Origin: Macromonas nakdongensis
Lineage (GTDB): Bacteria > Pseudomonadota > Gammaproteobacteria > Burkholderiales > Burkholderiaceae_C
Direction: 5' to 3'
Length of the DNA stretch: 64,000 bases
NCBI RefSeq assembly: GCF_002837145.1
Contig: NZ_NWMV01000024.1
Coordinates: 1-64,000, forward strand
Positions 16,665 through 25,829 of this stretch are shown here, one piece after another (position 1 is the stretch's first letter; each line of letters opens with the position of its first letter). A program made the position numbers and the translations under genes. The notes under the pieces are model-generated. The model ran no database searches. It saw only the letters and a program-made list of their open reading frames with translations, and was not told where the DNA came from.

Positions 16665-17708
16665 ATGGCCCAGCCATTGATGAATGAAGCGGGCACCGCT
16701 CACGCGCGTGCTTCCAAAGCCCGCCCAGCCCTGCGCCTGGTCAAGACGCAGGAACTCAACCGCGAACAGTGGCTGTCGGTGCGCCAGGGCGGCATCGGCA
16801 GCTCGGACGCGTCTGCGGCGGTCGGCCTGAACCCCTACCGCTCAGCCCTGGAACTCTGGATGGACAAGACCGGACGCGGTGACGCCTTGCCCCAGGTCGA
16901 TCCGAACGATGAATCGTCTCCGATGTACTGGGGCACGCTGCTGGAGCCCATCGTCGCCGCCCACTACACCAAGCGCACCGGACGCAAGGTGCGCCGGGTC
17001 AACGCGGTGTTGCAACACCCAGACTACCCGTGGATGCTGGCCAACCTGGACCGAGAGGTTGTGGGTGACCCGTCTGTCCAGATCCTGGAGTGCAAGACGG
17101 CAGGCTTCAACGGGGCCCGGCTCTGGAAAGACGGGGTGCCGGAGTACGTGCAGTTGCAAGTGATGCACCAGCTCGCCGTCACCGGCAAGCAGGCCGCCGA
17201 AGTGGCGGTGCTCATTTGCGGTCAGGAGTTACAGATTCACCGGATCGAACGCGACGAATCCATGATCGCCCATCTCATCGCGCTGGAAAGACGTTTCTGG
17301 GCCTTTGTGGAATCGGACACCCCGCCACCGGCAGACGGTTCAGCCTCGGCCGATCTGGCGCTGCGCTGCCTGTTTCCACGTGACGCAGGCACGGTGCTGG
17401 ACTGTACGCAGGACCTGGAGATGTCGTCGGTTTTCTCGGACCTGATCGCGGTGCGCCAGGTGCTGGAGCGGCACGAAACCCTGGAAGCGCAGTTGAAGCA
17501 ACGCATCCAACAACGCATGGGTGACGCCTCGCGGGCCTTGTTCGAGACAGGTGAAGTGAGCTGGAAGCGCAGCAAGGACGCGCAGACGCTGGACGCCTTG
17601 CGGCTGCAGCAGGAGAGACCGGAAGTCTGGAAAGGCTACACGATGACGAAACCGGGCTCGCGGCGGTTTCTGGTGCAAAGCCGCCATGCGCAAGAAGCTG
17701 GCGACTGA
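16665..17708 (+). CDS. YqaJ-family (lambda-exonuclease-like) recombination nuclease
   Basis: The ATG at 16665 (MAQPLMNEAG) has AAGGA upstream. The 347-residue protein shows the YqaJ pattern: WLSVRQGGIGSSDASAAVGLNPY near residue 40, WGTLLEPIVAAHY near 85, then the PD-(D/E)xK core MLANLDREVVG ... ILECKTAG near 125-145 and VQLQVMHQLAVTG. YqaJ nucleases resect double-stranded ends for single-strand-annealing recombination, usually with a Beta/RecT partner, which I do not see in the window. The first domain is about 220 residues; the remainder is helical. Confidence 0.9.
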   Translation: MAQPLMNEAGTAHARASKARPALRLVKTQELNREQWLSVRQGGIGSSDASAAVGLNPYRSALELWMDKTGRGDALPQVDPNDESSPMYWGTLLEPIVAAHYTKRTGRKVRRVNAVLQHPDYPWMLANLDREVVGDPSVQILECKTAGFNGARLWKDGVPEYVQLQVMHQLAVTGKQAAEVAVLICGQELQIHRIERDESMIAHLIALERRFWAFVESDTPPPADGSASADLALRCLFPRDAGTVLDCTQDLEMSSVFSDLIAVRQVLERHETLEAQLKQRIQQRMGDASRALFETGEVSWKRSKDAQTLDALRLQQERPEVWKGYTMTKPGSRRFLVQSRHAQEAGD

Positions 17709-17745
17709 AGGTCATGAGCTACCCACTCACAGCCCCTGGCATACA

Positions 17746-17771
17746 GGTCCCTGGATTTCCAGGGGCCTTTT
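17746..17771 (+). terminator. Intrinsic terminator upstream of the RDF-like gene
   Basis: GGTCCCTGG (17746-17754), a 4-base ATTT loop and CCAGGGGCC (17759-17767) form a near-perfect stem followed by TTTT. The next ATG is 36 bases on, the same spacing as for the terminator before yqaJ. Confidence 0.75.
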
Positions 17772-17807
17772 GTTTGGTTCAACCGAATTGACGGAAAGGA
17801 GCACAGC

Positions 17808-18845
17808 ATGCTCAAAGGTTTGGCACTGACGCCCCCGGTGGTGGGGCGCATCTCCATCGGCAAGGTGGTGGAGAAGAACGGCAAGCGTCTGCCGGAGAAA
17901 GACGACGAGTTCACCCTGACATCGCAGGTGCAGGCACGTGGAGGCTGGGTGTTGCACCCCATGTACGAGACCTTGCGGCAAGCGGCAGGCTCGGCATCCA
18001 GTACGGGCAGTGCCAAGCTGCGCAGCATCCCGGTGAAGTTGCTGTTCGACGATCCGGACTTGAACCTGCGTGTGGGTTACACCCTGTTTGACCGGCAGAC
18101 GGGCAGACCGCTGTGTGTCGGCAATGGGCAGACCTGCAAACGGGTGGGCTCTGGCGTGGAAGGTCATGGAAACAGCGCGGAAGCCACCACCCTGCCCTGT
18201 GACGGCCCGGACTTCTGTGCCTATGCGCAGGGCCAATGCAAGGCCTTCGGGCGGTTGAACGTCCGGGTCGGTGATGAGGACGAGTTGGGCACTTTCGTGT
18301 TTCGCACGACGGGGTTCAACAGCATCCGCACGCTCGCCACGCGCCAGCGCTACCTGCACGCGGTCTCGGGTGGCTTGTTGTCCAACCTGCCGCTGGAACT
18401 GCGATTGCGCGGCAAGTCAACTGCGATGTCACACCGGGCCCCGATCTACTACGTCGACCTGACCTTGCGTAGCGGGACCTCACTCGCTGAAGCGATGGGG
18501 CAAGCCCGTACGGAACGGCAAGCACGGACAGAGGCTGGCTGGGACCAGGCAGCGCTGGACCAGGCCGCCCGCGAAGGCTTTGCCTGTGGCGTGTTCGAGG
18601 AATCGGAAGAAGACGGCGTCGCACTACTGGAGGAGTTCTACCCCGATGACACGGGGGAGGATGGTCCAGGCGATCCGGTCGATCCTGATGCTTCCAACGC
18701 CTCACCGACAGCAGCTCAAGCTGCACCGCCGCTGCGACGTGGTCTGCGCCACAAGCTGGCGCAGAAAGCCTCTGTTCTGGGTTCGGGTCTCGCATCTGAT
18801 CGGGGGATCCCCCCACCCGGGCCGGTGTTTCCGCCAGTGGACTGA
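17808..18845 (+). CDS. Recombination-directionality-factor-like ('hydrolase or metal-binding') protein
   Basis: The ATG at 17808 follows GAAAGGAG. The 345-residue protein has the pattern of the ICE/plasmid family often labelled hydrolase or metal-binding protein and related to Gp3-like recombination directionality factors. It begins LALTPPVVGRISIGKVVEKNGKRLPEKDDEF, then LRSIPVKLLFDDPDLNLR, a cysteine cluster (CVGNGQTCKR ... LPCDGPDFCAYAQGQCKAFG) that may bind zinc near residues 103-145, and FRTTGFNSIRTLATR. The acidic tail is variable. It probably helps DNA recombination of the element; actual function is unproven. Confidence 0.8.
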   Translation: MLKGLALTPPVVGRISIGKVVEKNGKRLPEKDDEFTLTSQVQARGGWVLHPMYETLRQAAGSASSTGSAKLRSIPVKLLFDDPDLNLRVGYTLFDRQTGRPLCVGNGQTCKRVGSGVEGHGNSAEATTLPCDGPDFCAYAQGQCKAFGRLNVRVGDEDELGTFVFRTTGFNSIRTLATRQRYLHAVSGGLLSNLPLELRLRGKSTAMSHRAPIYYVDLTLRSGTSLAEAMGQARTERQARTEAGWDQAALDQAAREGFACGVFEESEEDGVALLEEFYPDDTGEDGPGDPVDPDASNASPTAAQAAPPLRRGLRHKLAQKASVLGSGLASDRGIPPPGPVFPPVD

Positions 18846-18883
18846 AGCGGAACGGGTTGTGACTGCTCGGCTGCCGCCTCGGC

Positions 18884-19138
18884 TCACACCGGGTCGTACT
18901 TCGACAGGGTCATGACCTCGTCGACGAAGGCGTGTGGGTCGGCCTCCAGTGCCTTGAGGATGTCCAGCAGTTCGAGGATGTCCACGCGGCGGTGACCGCT
19001 CTCCACCTTCGAGACAAAGGTCTGCGGCCGATGCAGGCGCTGGGCCACGTCCAGCTGCAGCATCCCCCGGTCCTTGCGCAGTTGCGTCAGCTTCTGGGCG
19101 ATGGCTTTGTGTCGGGGATCACTGATGGGGGCTGGCAT
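18884..19138 (-). CDS. XRE-family transcriptional regulator
   Basis: The start is placed at the ATG at 19138 (MPAPISDPRHKAIAQKL); the longer open frame upstream crosses the operator region and is unlikely to be translated. The 84-residue protein is almost only a helix-turn-helix: LRKDRGMLQLDVAQRLHRPQTFVSKVESGHRRVDILELLDI. It resembles small XRE regulators of the HipB size class. It is divergent from the small membrane protein at 19203, and the gap between them holds two identical palindromes, so it probably represses both directions. Confidence 0.88.
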   Translation of the reverse strand: MPAPISDPRHKAIAQKLTQLRKDRGMLQLDVAQRLHRPQTFVSKVESGHRRVDILELLDILKALEADPHAFVDEVMTLSKYDPV

Positions 19139-19152
19139 TTCAAAAATTCTAA

Positions 19153-19181
19153 ATGCGCATTGAAATATCCCATATGCGCAT
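19153..19181. promoter_or_regulatory. Twin ATGCGCAT operators between divergent genes
   Basis: The perfect palindrome ATGCGCAT occurs at 19153-19160 and 19174-19181, start to start 21 bases, two helical turns. They lie between the XRE gene (start 19138) and the divergent membrane protein gene (start about 19203). Two same-face sites suit cooperative binding of the XRE dimer. Confidence 0.6.
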
Positions 19182-19202
19182 CTGTTAATCTTGGAGCGAA
19201 TG

Positions 19203-19556
19203 ATGTTGAAGTTTCTGATCTGGCTCACGGCAGCGCTGCTGGTCGCGGCTGCAATTTCCTGGGACATGCGCCGCCTGCGGGTCAACCGTGTGGGCCTGCC
19301 CGCACTGGCCTGGTGGGCGTTTTGTGTGCTGGCGTGGCCCCTGGTGGTCCTGGCCTACCTGTTCATCCGCCCCAGGGTGCGGCGCGAGGTGATCGCCTCG
19401 GTCTGGCACTACGTGGGCGACGAGTCCACGCCCGCATCGGTGCGTCGGCGGCGCCTGCTGGCTTTGCACCGCAACGAGATGGTGGACGACGCCATCTTCG
19501 ATGAATGCCTGCGCGAGATCGAGGCACAGGAAGTCGAGAGCGAAGAGCTTGGATGA
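19203..19556 (+). CDS. Small membrane protein, unknown
   Basis: Two ATG codons follow a GGAG (19200 and 19203); the second has the better six-base spacing. The ~117-residue product has two predicted transmembrane helices (about residues 3-20 and 33-56), then a basic/acidic cytoplasmic-looking tail with RVRREVIASVWHYVGDES and RRRRLLALHRNEMVDDAIFDECLREIEAQE. No known domain. It is divergent from the XRE regulator and likely controlled by it. Confidence 0.7.
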   Translation: MLKFLIWLTAALLVAAAISWDMRRLRVNRVGLPALAWWAFCVLAWPLVVLAYLFIRPRVRREVIASVWHYVGDESTPASVRRRRLLALHRNEMVDDAIFDECLREIEAQEVESEELG

Positions 19557-19660
19557 GTGCGCAGCCTGGCTGCTGAGGATAAACGACGGTCTCCGGCGGT
19601 CTGCCTTTGAGGTGGATGGCTGGAGGCCAATTCTTTGGATAGAAGACAAGGAGTAAGGAA

Positions 19661-20650
19661 ATGAAACGGTTTTATGTATCGGGTCGTGCGGCCATACTGG
19701 CTTTGATGTGTGTGGGGTTGATCGGCTGTGGTAAGGAGGTACTGGACTTCCGTAACGCGGAGCTGGTCAATGGCAAGCTCTACAAACGAAATGCCAACGA
19801 ACCTTTCTCGGGCAAGGTGACCAACATCCCGTTCTCAACCCTTCCGACATCCCCCTTGATGAAGATGTTCCATTCAGTCTCACACGTTACGGAGGACAGA
19901 GACGGCATTGAAGTCGCTAAGCAGCTCCGTAACCTACACTGCGATGCCGACTTGGACGAGGGTTTGCTGGACGGTGATGCTGCCTGCACGCTCCGTGGAA
20001 TGGACGGGCCCTACATGACGATGCGCTATGAGAAAGGCTCACTGGAGGGCGCTGTGAAAGTTGCCAGCATCAAGGCAAAAGGCGTAACGCTTGCACAGGC
20101 CACCTACAAGGACGATGCCATCGAGGGGGAACTGATCATCAATCATCCGGAAACGGGCAAGCTGTTGAGCAGCAGCCACTGGCGAGTGGGCAAGCAGCAT
20201 GGATCGGAAGAGACATATTCGCTGAAGACCGGGAAGCTGATATACAAGGCCACGTTTGTTGATGGTCAGCCCGACGGGGAGGTGTTGTCATACCGGTCGG
20301 ACGGCGAACAGCTCCTCAGCAAGGTCCATTTTGTCGCAGGCAAGCCCCACGGGATTGAAGAAGGTTACTACCGGGAGGGCCAACTGATGAGGCGGATTCA
20401 ATGGGTGGAAGGTCGCAGTGTCAAGCAGGAGTTTTGGAATGAGCAAGGGCAACTGATTGACAATTTTGGTCGGCTCATCGGCGGATCGAACGAATCACCA
20501 ACCCCTCAGGCAACCGGTGCATCGTCTACAGGATGCGTGGACGGATGGACTGCCGCATTTCGCAAAGAGAACGGCGACGATGCCATGGTGACCATGGATC
20601 AGTTGGGTGAATGGGAAGACTGGTGCCGCCAAGGCAAGGTGGCTCGGTGA
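19661..20650 (+). CDS. Lipoprotein with MORN/YwqK-like repeats
   Basis: The ATG at 19661 follows AAGGAG. The 329-residue protein has a lipoprotein signal ending in LIGCGK near residue 23. The centre and C-terminal half contain repeating G-x-x-x-G-x-x-x-x-Y units (KQHGSEETYSLKTGKL, QPDGEVLSYRSDGEQL, KPHGIEEGYYREGQL), as in MORN-like/YwqK proteins. YwqK-type proteins are sometimes annotated as antitoxins; no partner toxin is seen here. It is probably surface- or periplasm-facing with an unknown ligand. Confidence 0.75.
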   Translation: MKRFYVSGRAAILALMCVGLIGCGKEVLDFRNAELVNGKLYKRNANEPFSGKVTNIPFSTLPTSPLMKMFHSVSHVTEDRDGIEVAKQLRNLHCDADLDEGLLDGDAACTLRGMDGPYMTMRYEKGSLEGAVKVASIKAKGVTLAQATYKDDAIEGELIINHPETGKLLSSSHWRVGKQHGSEETYSLKTGKLIYKATFVDGQPDGEVLSYRSDGEQLLSKVHFVAGKPHGIEEGYYREGQLMRRIQWVEGRSVKQEFWNEQGQLIDNFGRLIGGSNESPTPQATGASSTGCVDGWTAAFRKENGDDAMVTMDQLGEWEDWCRQGKVAR

Positions 20651-20667
20651 CCTCCTCGTATCACCGC

Positions 20668-20940
20668 CTACCGACGACGCCGAGCATGCGGACGTGGAAC
20701 GTGGTGGTCCAACGCGGCGTGATGATCGAGTTGGGCCAGGTCCAGGAAGTCAGTGAAGAACTGGCCCGGTGTGCGGCGCTGTGCAAGTTCGGCATCGTGC
20801 CCGGAGATGGGCCGGTACCCCAAGACCTTGACGGTCACGGTCCCCGGGGCATCCTGGAGGATGAAGATTTCAGCGTCTATCCGGCTTGATGGCCTGAGGC
20901 AGGGTTCAGCCGCAACTTGCTGGTCAGGTTTGGCCAACAC
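20668..20940 (-). CDS. Possible small protein or gene remnant
   Basis: A 90-codon minus-strand frame starts at a GTG at 20940. The middle (ILQDAPGTVTVKVLGYRPISGHDAELAQRR) reads like a real soluble protein with strong third-position GC bias, but there is no clear ribosome-binding site or known domain. The N-terminal and arginine-rich C-terminal ends look less convincing. It may be a remnant. Nothing else is visible in 20651-21063. Confidence 0.3.
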   Translation of the reverse strand: MLAKPDQQVAAEPCLRPSSRIDAEIFILQDAPGTVTVKVLGYRPISGHDAELAQRRTPGQFFTDFLDLAQLDHHAALDHHVPRPHARRRR

Positions 20941-21063
20941 CCGACCTGGGGGTCCGGCATTTCTTCGGGAGGTGCCGGTCCTTATTTTTTTGGTTTCATC
21001 CTCATCCGAAAAGGTCTGTCTGAAGATCCCTCATGGTGGATCGGACGTTGGCCGTCCAGCTCA

Positions 21064-21579
21064 TCAACCGAAATCCCACTGATCGTTGTACATCGACCGG
21101 TAGCGACCAGCCAGGATGGGCGGTCCGCCGTTTGCATTCAATGCGGCCATGACACTTCCCTGCGTGTGCTCCAGGTAAAAGCGCAGGCGTGCCACAGTCA
21201 CAGATTCATTGGCCTTGATAGTTCTTCCGAGCGGCCATGCGGTGTCAAGCACGATCGGGTTGATGTCGGAAGGAAACAGTTCAGCCACGTAGGCCTCGAC
21301 TATGTCGTCGGCGCTCGAAGGCGATGCCATCTTCTGGTCGGCTCGCTTCAGGAACAGGTCCGTAATGGTGCCTGGACCGATGCCTCTGTTTTCCAGAGTG
21401 ACCGTCAAGAACAGCCCCTCTCTGTCATGGGACCATGCGACGTGGGTTTCGATCACCGGACGAACACTCAAACGGTTGTGTCGATGGCTGATCCGAGCTT
21501 GCCAAAGCGTGGCGCCCAAGGCGATGCACGCGATGACCACAGCAGCCAAATCGGTGTAGGAAAACGGTTCCCAGTTCAT
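21064..21579 (-). CDS. Membrane-anchored protein of unknown function
   Basis: The 171-residue protein has one N-terminal transmembrane helix (YTDLAAVVIACIALGATLWQ), a short basic stretch, and a soluble beta-rich domain (HVAWSHDREGLFLTVTLENRGIGPGTITDLFLK, later VTVARLRFYLEHTQG). The VTLENRGIGPG segment recalls small membrane-anchored proteins with an immunoglobulin-like fold; no precise family is known to me. It lies just downstream of hsdR on the same strand, 115 bases apart. Confidence 0.6.
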   Translation of the reverse strand: MNWEPFSYTDLAAVVIACIALGATLWQARISHRHNRLSVRPVIETHVAWSHDREGLFLTVTLENRGIGPGTITDLFLKRADQKMASPSSADDIVEAYVAELFPSDINPIVLDTAWPLGRTIKANESVTVARLRFYLEHTQGSVMAALNANGGPPILAGRYRSMYNDQWDFG

Positions 21580-21694
21580 TCAAGGCAGCTCAATCATCGG
21601 GCAGCAGCTAAACGGTAGCTTGGGACCGGAGCGAATCTTCCCAGCAAGCCCTCTCGTCCGGACATAGCTTCTGCACACATCGTGCAACCCATAT

Positions 21695-24682
21695 TCAGTA
21701 GTACTGCCGGATGTAGCCATACGCATTGTCGAATAGCTCCTCGTCTGCGTGCAGCTTGTACTTGAAGAGGGCCTTGCGCAGTGCCTTCTTGACCTCACGT
21801 TCACCGGCCTGTGTGCCTTGCCAGCCAGGAAAACGAACCAACCGGACAATCTCGTCTATGTCAGCCACGACACGTTCCACGAGGATGGGTGTTTCAGCGG
21901 TCTTGACCTCGTTAAACAGTTCAGTGAGCGCGGCCTTGCCACGATCCTCGTCCTCTTCGGGCGGGACCTCTTTCTCGGCTTGCAACGTTTCCTTGGCAAT
22001 CTCCAGCAACTGCTTCAGAAACTCGACGCTGTTAATCTGACCGGACTCGAAGCGGTCCTTCAACGCATCAAGCCGTTCCGAGAGATTCTTGAACTTTGGG
22101 TTGCCGCCATGCCCGCGCAGTCGGCGCTTGAGCTTGATCTCGATCTCCTTGGCCTGCTTCGGATCGGGGTTGGAGAGCACAGCCTCCAGGAGATCGGCGT
22201 CCAGGACCAGAGTTTCAAGGTCATCGCGCACAGCGTCGACATGCACGTTCTGGTGAATCAGCTCAATCGTCTTAGCGCCCAGCGAATGCCAGATCAGCTT
22301 ACCGTGTCCGCTGGACGGCTGAACCGACTGGTACACCTGTGACAGCCACTTGTAGTCCTTCTCGAACGGGCCCAATACAGTGTCTGGAGACAACGCCTCC
22401 CAGATCTTGTTGAGCACGTTGTATTCGGCGGCAAAGTTGTCTCGCACCTCGTTGTTGGGCAGGCACTGCTGCGCGGCGATCAGACCCTCATAACCTTGCA
22501 AGTTGCGGTCACAGCCAGCAAAGAAAGCCAGGCATTTCTGCATCGCCTCGGGCAGCTTGTCCTTCAGCTCCTGGATGTTGCTGACCACCTGCTTGACGCT
22601 CTGGTCATCGAATTCCAGCGCTGCCGCCACGTCATCAAAGATCCCCAGGTAATCCACGATCAAGCCGTGGGTCTTCTGTTCGGAGTAGGTGCGGTTGACC
22701 CGGCAGATCGCCTGCAGCAGCGTGTGGTCGCGCAGCGGCTTGTCCAGGTACATCGCCTGCAAGATCGGCGCGTCGAAGCCCGTCAGCAATTTGGCTGTGA
22801 CGATGATCAGCTTCAGCGGGTCGGCCGGGTCGCGGAAACGATCCAGCAGTCGCTCTTCTTCATCCCGGCTTCGGTCGTAGGGCGCGTACTCCGGGTGTTC
22901 TTTTTTGTCGGCCGCCTGCACCGACATGACGATGTCCGTGGCCTCGGGCGGCAACAGCTTGTCCAACTCGGCCTTGAACAGCAGGCAACTCTCGCGGTCA
23001 AAGGTGACGATCTGGCCCTTGAAGCCGTTGGGCTCCACCTTGCTTTGATAGTGCTGGACGATGTCCTCGCACACCTTGCGAATGCGCTCAGGCGTCTTCA
23101 CCAGCACGGCCATCTTGGCGGCGGTCTTGGCGAGGTTGTCCTTGTCCAGATCTGACAGGCCGCCGGTCAGGTCCTTGTAGGCGGCGTCCAGTGCTGCCTT
23201 GTCGATGTGCAGGTCGATCAGCCGGGGCTCGAAGTGCAGCTTCAGGGTGGCGCCGTCGCGGATTGACTCCTCGAAGCCATAGCGGCTCATGTAGCCCTTT
23301 TCGTCCTCTTCGGCACCGAAGGCATAGAAAGTGTTGCGGTCGGCACGGTTGATCGGCGTACCGGTCAGGCCGAACAGAAACGCGTTAGGCAGGGCCTCGC
23401 GCATCTTGCGGCCCAGGTCGCCTTCTTGGGTGCGGTGGGCTTCGTCCACCAGGGCAATGATGTTGCTGCGGTCGTTCAGGCTGCCGGTGGCCTCGCCGAA
23501 CTTGAAGATCGTGGTGATGATGATCTTGCGCACGTCCTGAGCCAGCAGCTGCTGCAGCTTCTCGCGGGTGTCGGCCTTTTCCAGATTTGGAATGTCCGCC
23601 CCGGTGAAGGTGCCGGTGATCTGGCTGTCGAGATCGATCCGGTCCACCACGATCAGCACGGTGGGATTCTTCAGGCCGGCATGCATGCGCAGCTTCTGCG
23701 CGGCAAAGACCATCAGCAGAGATTTGCCCGAGCCCTGGAAGTGCCAGATCAAGCCCTTCCTGGGGTAGCCCGCCAGCACGCGCTCGACAATCTTGTTGGC
23801 CGCTTCAAACTGCTGGTAGCGGCAAATGATCTTGATGCGCTGCTTTTTCTTGTTGGTGGCGAACAGGGTGAAGCTGCCGAGAATATCCAGCACCACATGC
23901 GGGCGCAGCATGCTCTCGGCCGACAGCTTGAGCGACTTCAGCGGGTGGTGCTGACCATCATCCCCATTGCCATCCAGATGCCACGGCCCCCAATCCTTGA
24001 CCGGCAGGCCGATGGACCCGTAGTGGTAAGCCTTGCCTTCGGTCGCCACCGAGAACACGTTGCAGACGAACAGCTCGGGTACGAACTTCTCGTAGTCGTC
24101 GTGCACCTGCACCGCGCCATCGACCCAGCTGATGCACTTCTTGACCGGCGTCTTGGCCTCGATCAGTACCAGCGGCAGACCATTCACCAACAGCACCAGA
24201 TCAGCACGGCGTTCGGTGGGGCCAGCACGGTAGGTGTACTGTTGGGTGACGACGTACTGGTTCTGCGCCAGGTCATCCAAGTCGATCAACCGCACCGGCA
24301 CATGCTCGTTGTTGGGGCCGAAGGGCATCGAGCGCTCACCACGCATCCAGGCGGTCATTTCCTCGTTGGCGCGGATCAGCCCATCCGATCGCACCGACAG
24401 CACGATGGCGCGCAGCTTGTAGAGCACCTCATCGGCGCGGTCGGGCTGGGCGGCAATCTCCGGGTTCAGCCGAATCAGCGCCTCACGCAGCCACGGCTCG
24501 ACCAGCACTTCCTGAATCTGGCGCGGCACCTCAGCCGGGGCGGCGTAGCGCCAGCCGATGCCCTTGGGACTGGGGCCGTAGCTGGCTTGAGGTTCTTTAG
24601 CGGTGTTTGCCGGGACGGCCTTGATCGGGCCGGCGAGCAGATCGCGGACGTAGGCTTCGACGGTATTTGCTTCGTTAAACAT
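21695..24682 (-). CDS. hsdR: Type I restriction enzyme R subunit
   Basis: The 995-residue protein has an N-terminal PD-(D/E)xK-type nuclease segment (RRADLVLLVNGLPLVLIEAKTP, near residues 158-180) and the SF2 translocase motifs: Walker A in WHFQGSGKSLLM near 317, the DEAH box in ALVDEAHRTQEG near 410 and GLTGTPI near 435. Length matches the ~1,000-residue R subunits. R cuts unmethylated DNA after ATP-driven translocation by the R2M2S complex. Its ATG overlaps the end of hsdS by eight bases, the last step in a long overlapping operon. Confidence 0.96.
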   Translation of the reverse strand: MFNEANTVEAYVRDLLAGPIKAVPANTAKEPQASYGPSPKGIGWRYAAPAEVPRQIQEVLVEPWLREALIRLNPEIAAQPDRADEVLYKLRAIVLSVRSDGLIRANEEMTAWMRGERSMPFGPNNEHVPVRLIDLDDLAQNQYVVTQQYTYRAGPTERRADLVLLVNGLPLVLIEAKTPVKKCISWVDGAVQVHDDYEKFVPELFVCNVFSVATEGKAYHYGSIGLPVKDWGPWHLDGNGDDGQHHPLKSLKLSAESMLRPHVVLDILGSFTLFATNKKKQRIKIICRYQQFEAANKIVERVLAGYPRKGLIWHFQGSGKSLLMVFAAQKLRMHAGLKNPTVLIVVDRIDLDSQITGTFTGADIPNLEKADTREKLQQLLAQDVRKIIITTIFKFGEATGSLNDRSNIIALVDEAHRTQEGDLGRKMREALPNAFLFGLTGTPINRADRNTFYAFGAEEDEKGYMSRYGFEESIRDGATLKLHFEPRLIDLHIDKAALDAAYKDLTGGLSDLDKDNLAKTAAKMAVLVKTPERIRKVCEDIVQHYQSKVEPNGFKGQIVTFDRESCLLFKAELDKLLPPEATDIVMSVQAADKKEHPEYAPYDRSRDEEERLLDRFRDPADPLKLIIVTAKLLTGFDAPILQAMYLDKPLRDHTLLQAICRVNRTYSEQKTHGLIVDYLGIFDDVAAALEFDDQSVKQVVSNIQELKDKLPEAMQKCLAFFAGCDRNLQGYEGLIAAQQCLPNNEVRDNFAAEYNVLNKIWEALSPDTVLGPFEKDYKWLSQVYQSVQPSSGHGKLIWHSLGAKTIELIHQNVHVDAVRDDLETLVLDADLLEAVLSNPDPKQAKEIEIKLKRRLRGHGGNPKFKNLSERLDALKDRFESGQINSVEFLKQLLEIAKETLQAEKEVPPEEDEDRGKAALTELFNEVKTAETPILVERVVADIDEIVRLVRFPGWQGTQAGEREVKKALRKALFKYKLHADEELFDNAYGYIRQYY

Positions 24683-25829
24683 TTGCCTCCCCTCTCACTA
24701 CTTCTTCGCGAGCAATACGAAGAAAATCCGAGACTGCAGCCATTCGTGCTTTGATTCCTTCTGTACTGGCTACGCATTCTTGGATGTGAGTCACGATCTC
24801 CACTTGCTCTGCAAGCGGAGGAACAAGGATCGGCATCCGCTCCAAATCACCCTTCTTCAACTTTAAGCGTCCCGCTCCCTGTTTGGTAAGGAACTCGCGG
24901 ACATCTTTGTGGCGATAGAAATGGAAAAACCAATCCGTTGAGCACGTTTCGCTTCCTTGGATAACGTGCGCATGGTTATTAACGTTGGCTTTACCGACGA
25001 TCAGCTGCGTCATGGACCACGTTTTGTACTTGAGGAAATGATCACCATCCTCGCCAAGGAGCACGTACTTTCCGTCTAGTCGGTACTCATTAATTGAATC
25101 CAACCTTCCCGTCGGACCATAGTAAGGAAACTCGCCTTGCATCTTTGCTCTGATATCCGCACTGATCGGCTTTCTTAGCGAATTTGAAATCCTCAAGGAC
25201 TTGCCAATCGTCGACCTTTTCCAGTGCGCCGGAGCCTCATCCGGCCAGTCGTGAAACATCAGGTTTTGGTAAGCGGAAAGCCGCAGTGACCAAGCAGCGT
25301 TAAACGCATTACTCAGTTCAACTCGCAGCCCTTCAATAGCTTGTAGCAGTGCGACACATTTTTTCTGTACTGCAACCGGCGGCAGCACAAACTCAAAATC
25401 CGCCAAACTCGTCCAATTCGTGCGGGGACTCAAGGAGCCTGCCGACGTACCCACCGCGTGATCAAAAAAGGCATCGGTCTGGCAAATGAATGGCAGCAAC
25501 TCCGGCAGCAAGACCTGCGCATCCTTGGTCTCCAGCACATAGATGTCACCGGAGCACACCCCCGAGAAATCCGCCACAGCCACCTTGCGCTGGTAAGCGC
25601 GGCGCTTGCCGAACAGCACCTGCCCAGGCTGGAACACGCTGGTGAAGGTCACGCCGTCAGCGACGCTGCCCCAACTGCGGATGCGCAAGTCACCAGGTTC
25701 TAGGTGTTCCAGACCGACGTAGCGTTCAATGCCATCGGCCAACGGATCTTGGCTGCGAGCTTTCGAAAGGCGCACCACATCGCCAAACTTCACTTTTCGC
25801 CAACCAGGCTTCATGGTCCCTTCAGTCAT
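24675..25829 (-). CDS. hsdS: Type I restriction specificity subunit S
   Basis: The product has the two-half HsdS layout. The first target-recognition domain (WRKVKFGDVV ... ADFEFVLPPVAVQKKCVALLQAIEGL) ends in a conserved helix. A second domain follows (HWKRSTIGKSLRI ... RMPILVPPLAEQVEIVTHIQ) with its own helix. S sets the bipartite DNA target of both methylation and cleavage. The start is taken at the ATG at 25829, overlapping the previous gene; the ATG at 25814 (MKPGWRKV) with AAGGG just upstream is a good alternative. Only one hsdS serves two hsdM genes in this operon. Confidence 0.95.
   Translation of the reverse strand: MTEGTMKPGWRKVKFGDVVRLSKARSQDPLADGIERYVGLEHLEPGDLRIRSWGSVADGVTFTSVFQPGQVLFGKRRAYQRKVAVADFSGVCSGDIYVLETKDAQVLLPELLPFICQTDAFFDHAVGTSAGSLSPRTNWTSLADFEFVLPPVAVQKKCVALLQAIEGLRVELSNAFNAAWSLRLSAYQNLMFHDWPDEAPAHWKRSTIGKSLRISNSLRKPISADIRAKMQGEFPYYGPTGRLDSINEYRLDGKYVLLGEDGDHFLKYKTWSMTQLIVGKANVNNHAHVIQGSETCSTDWFFHFYRHKDVREFLTKQGAGRLKLKKGDLERMPILVPPLAEQVEIVTHIQECVASTEGIKARMAAVSDFLRIAREEVVRGEANV

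Noticed and set aside
23426-24754. 442-codon plus-strand frame inside hsdR
   Set aside because: Antisense to an unmistakable HsdR; no domain and no ribosome-binding site.
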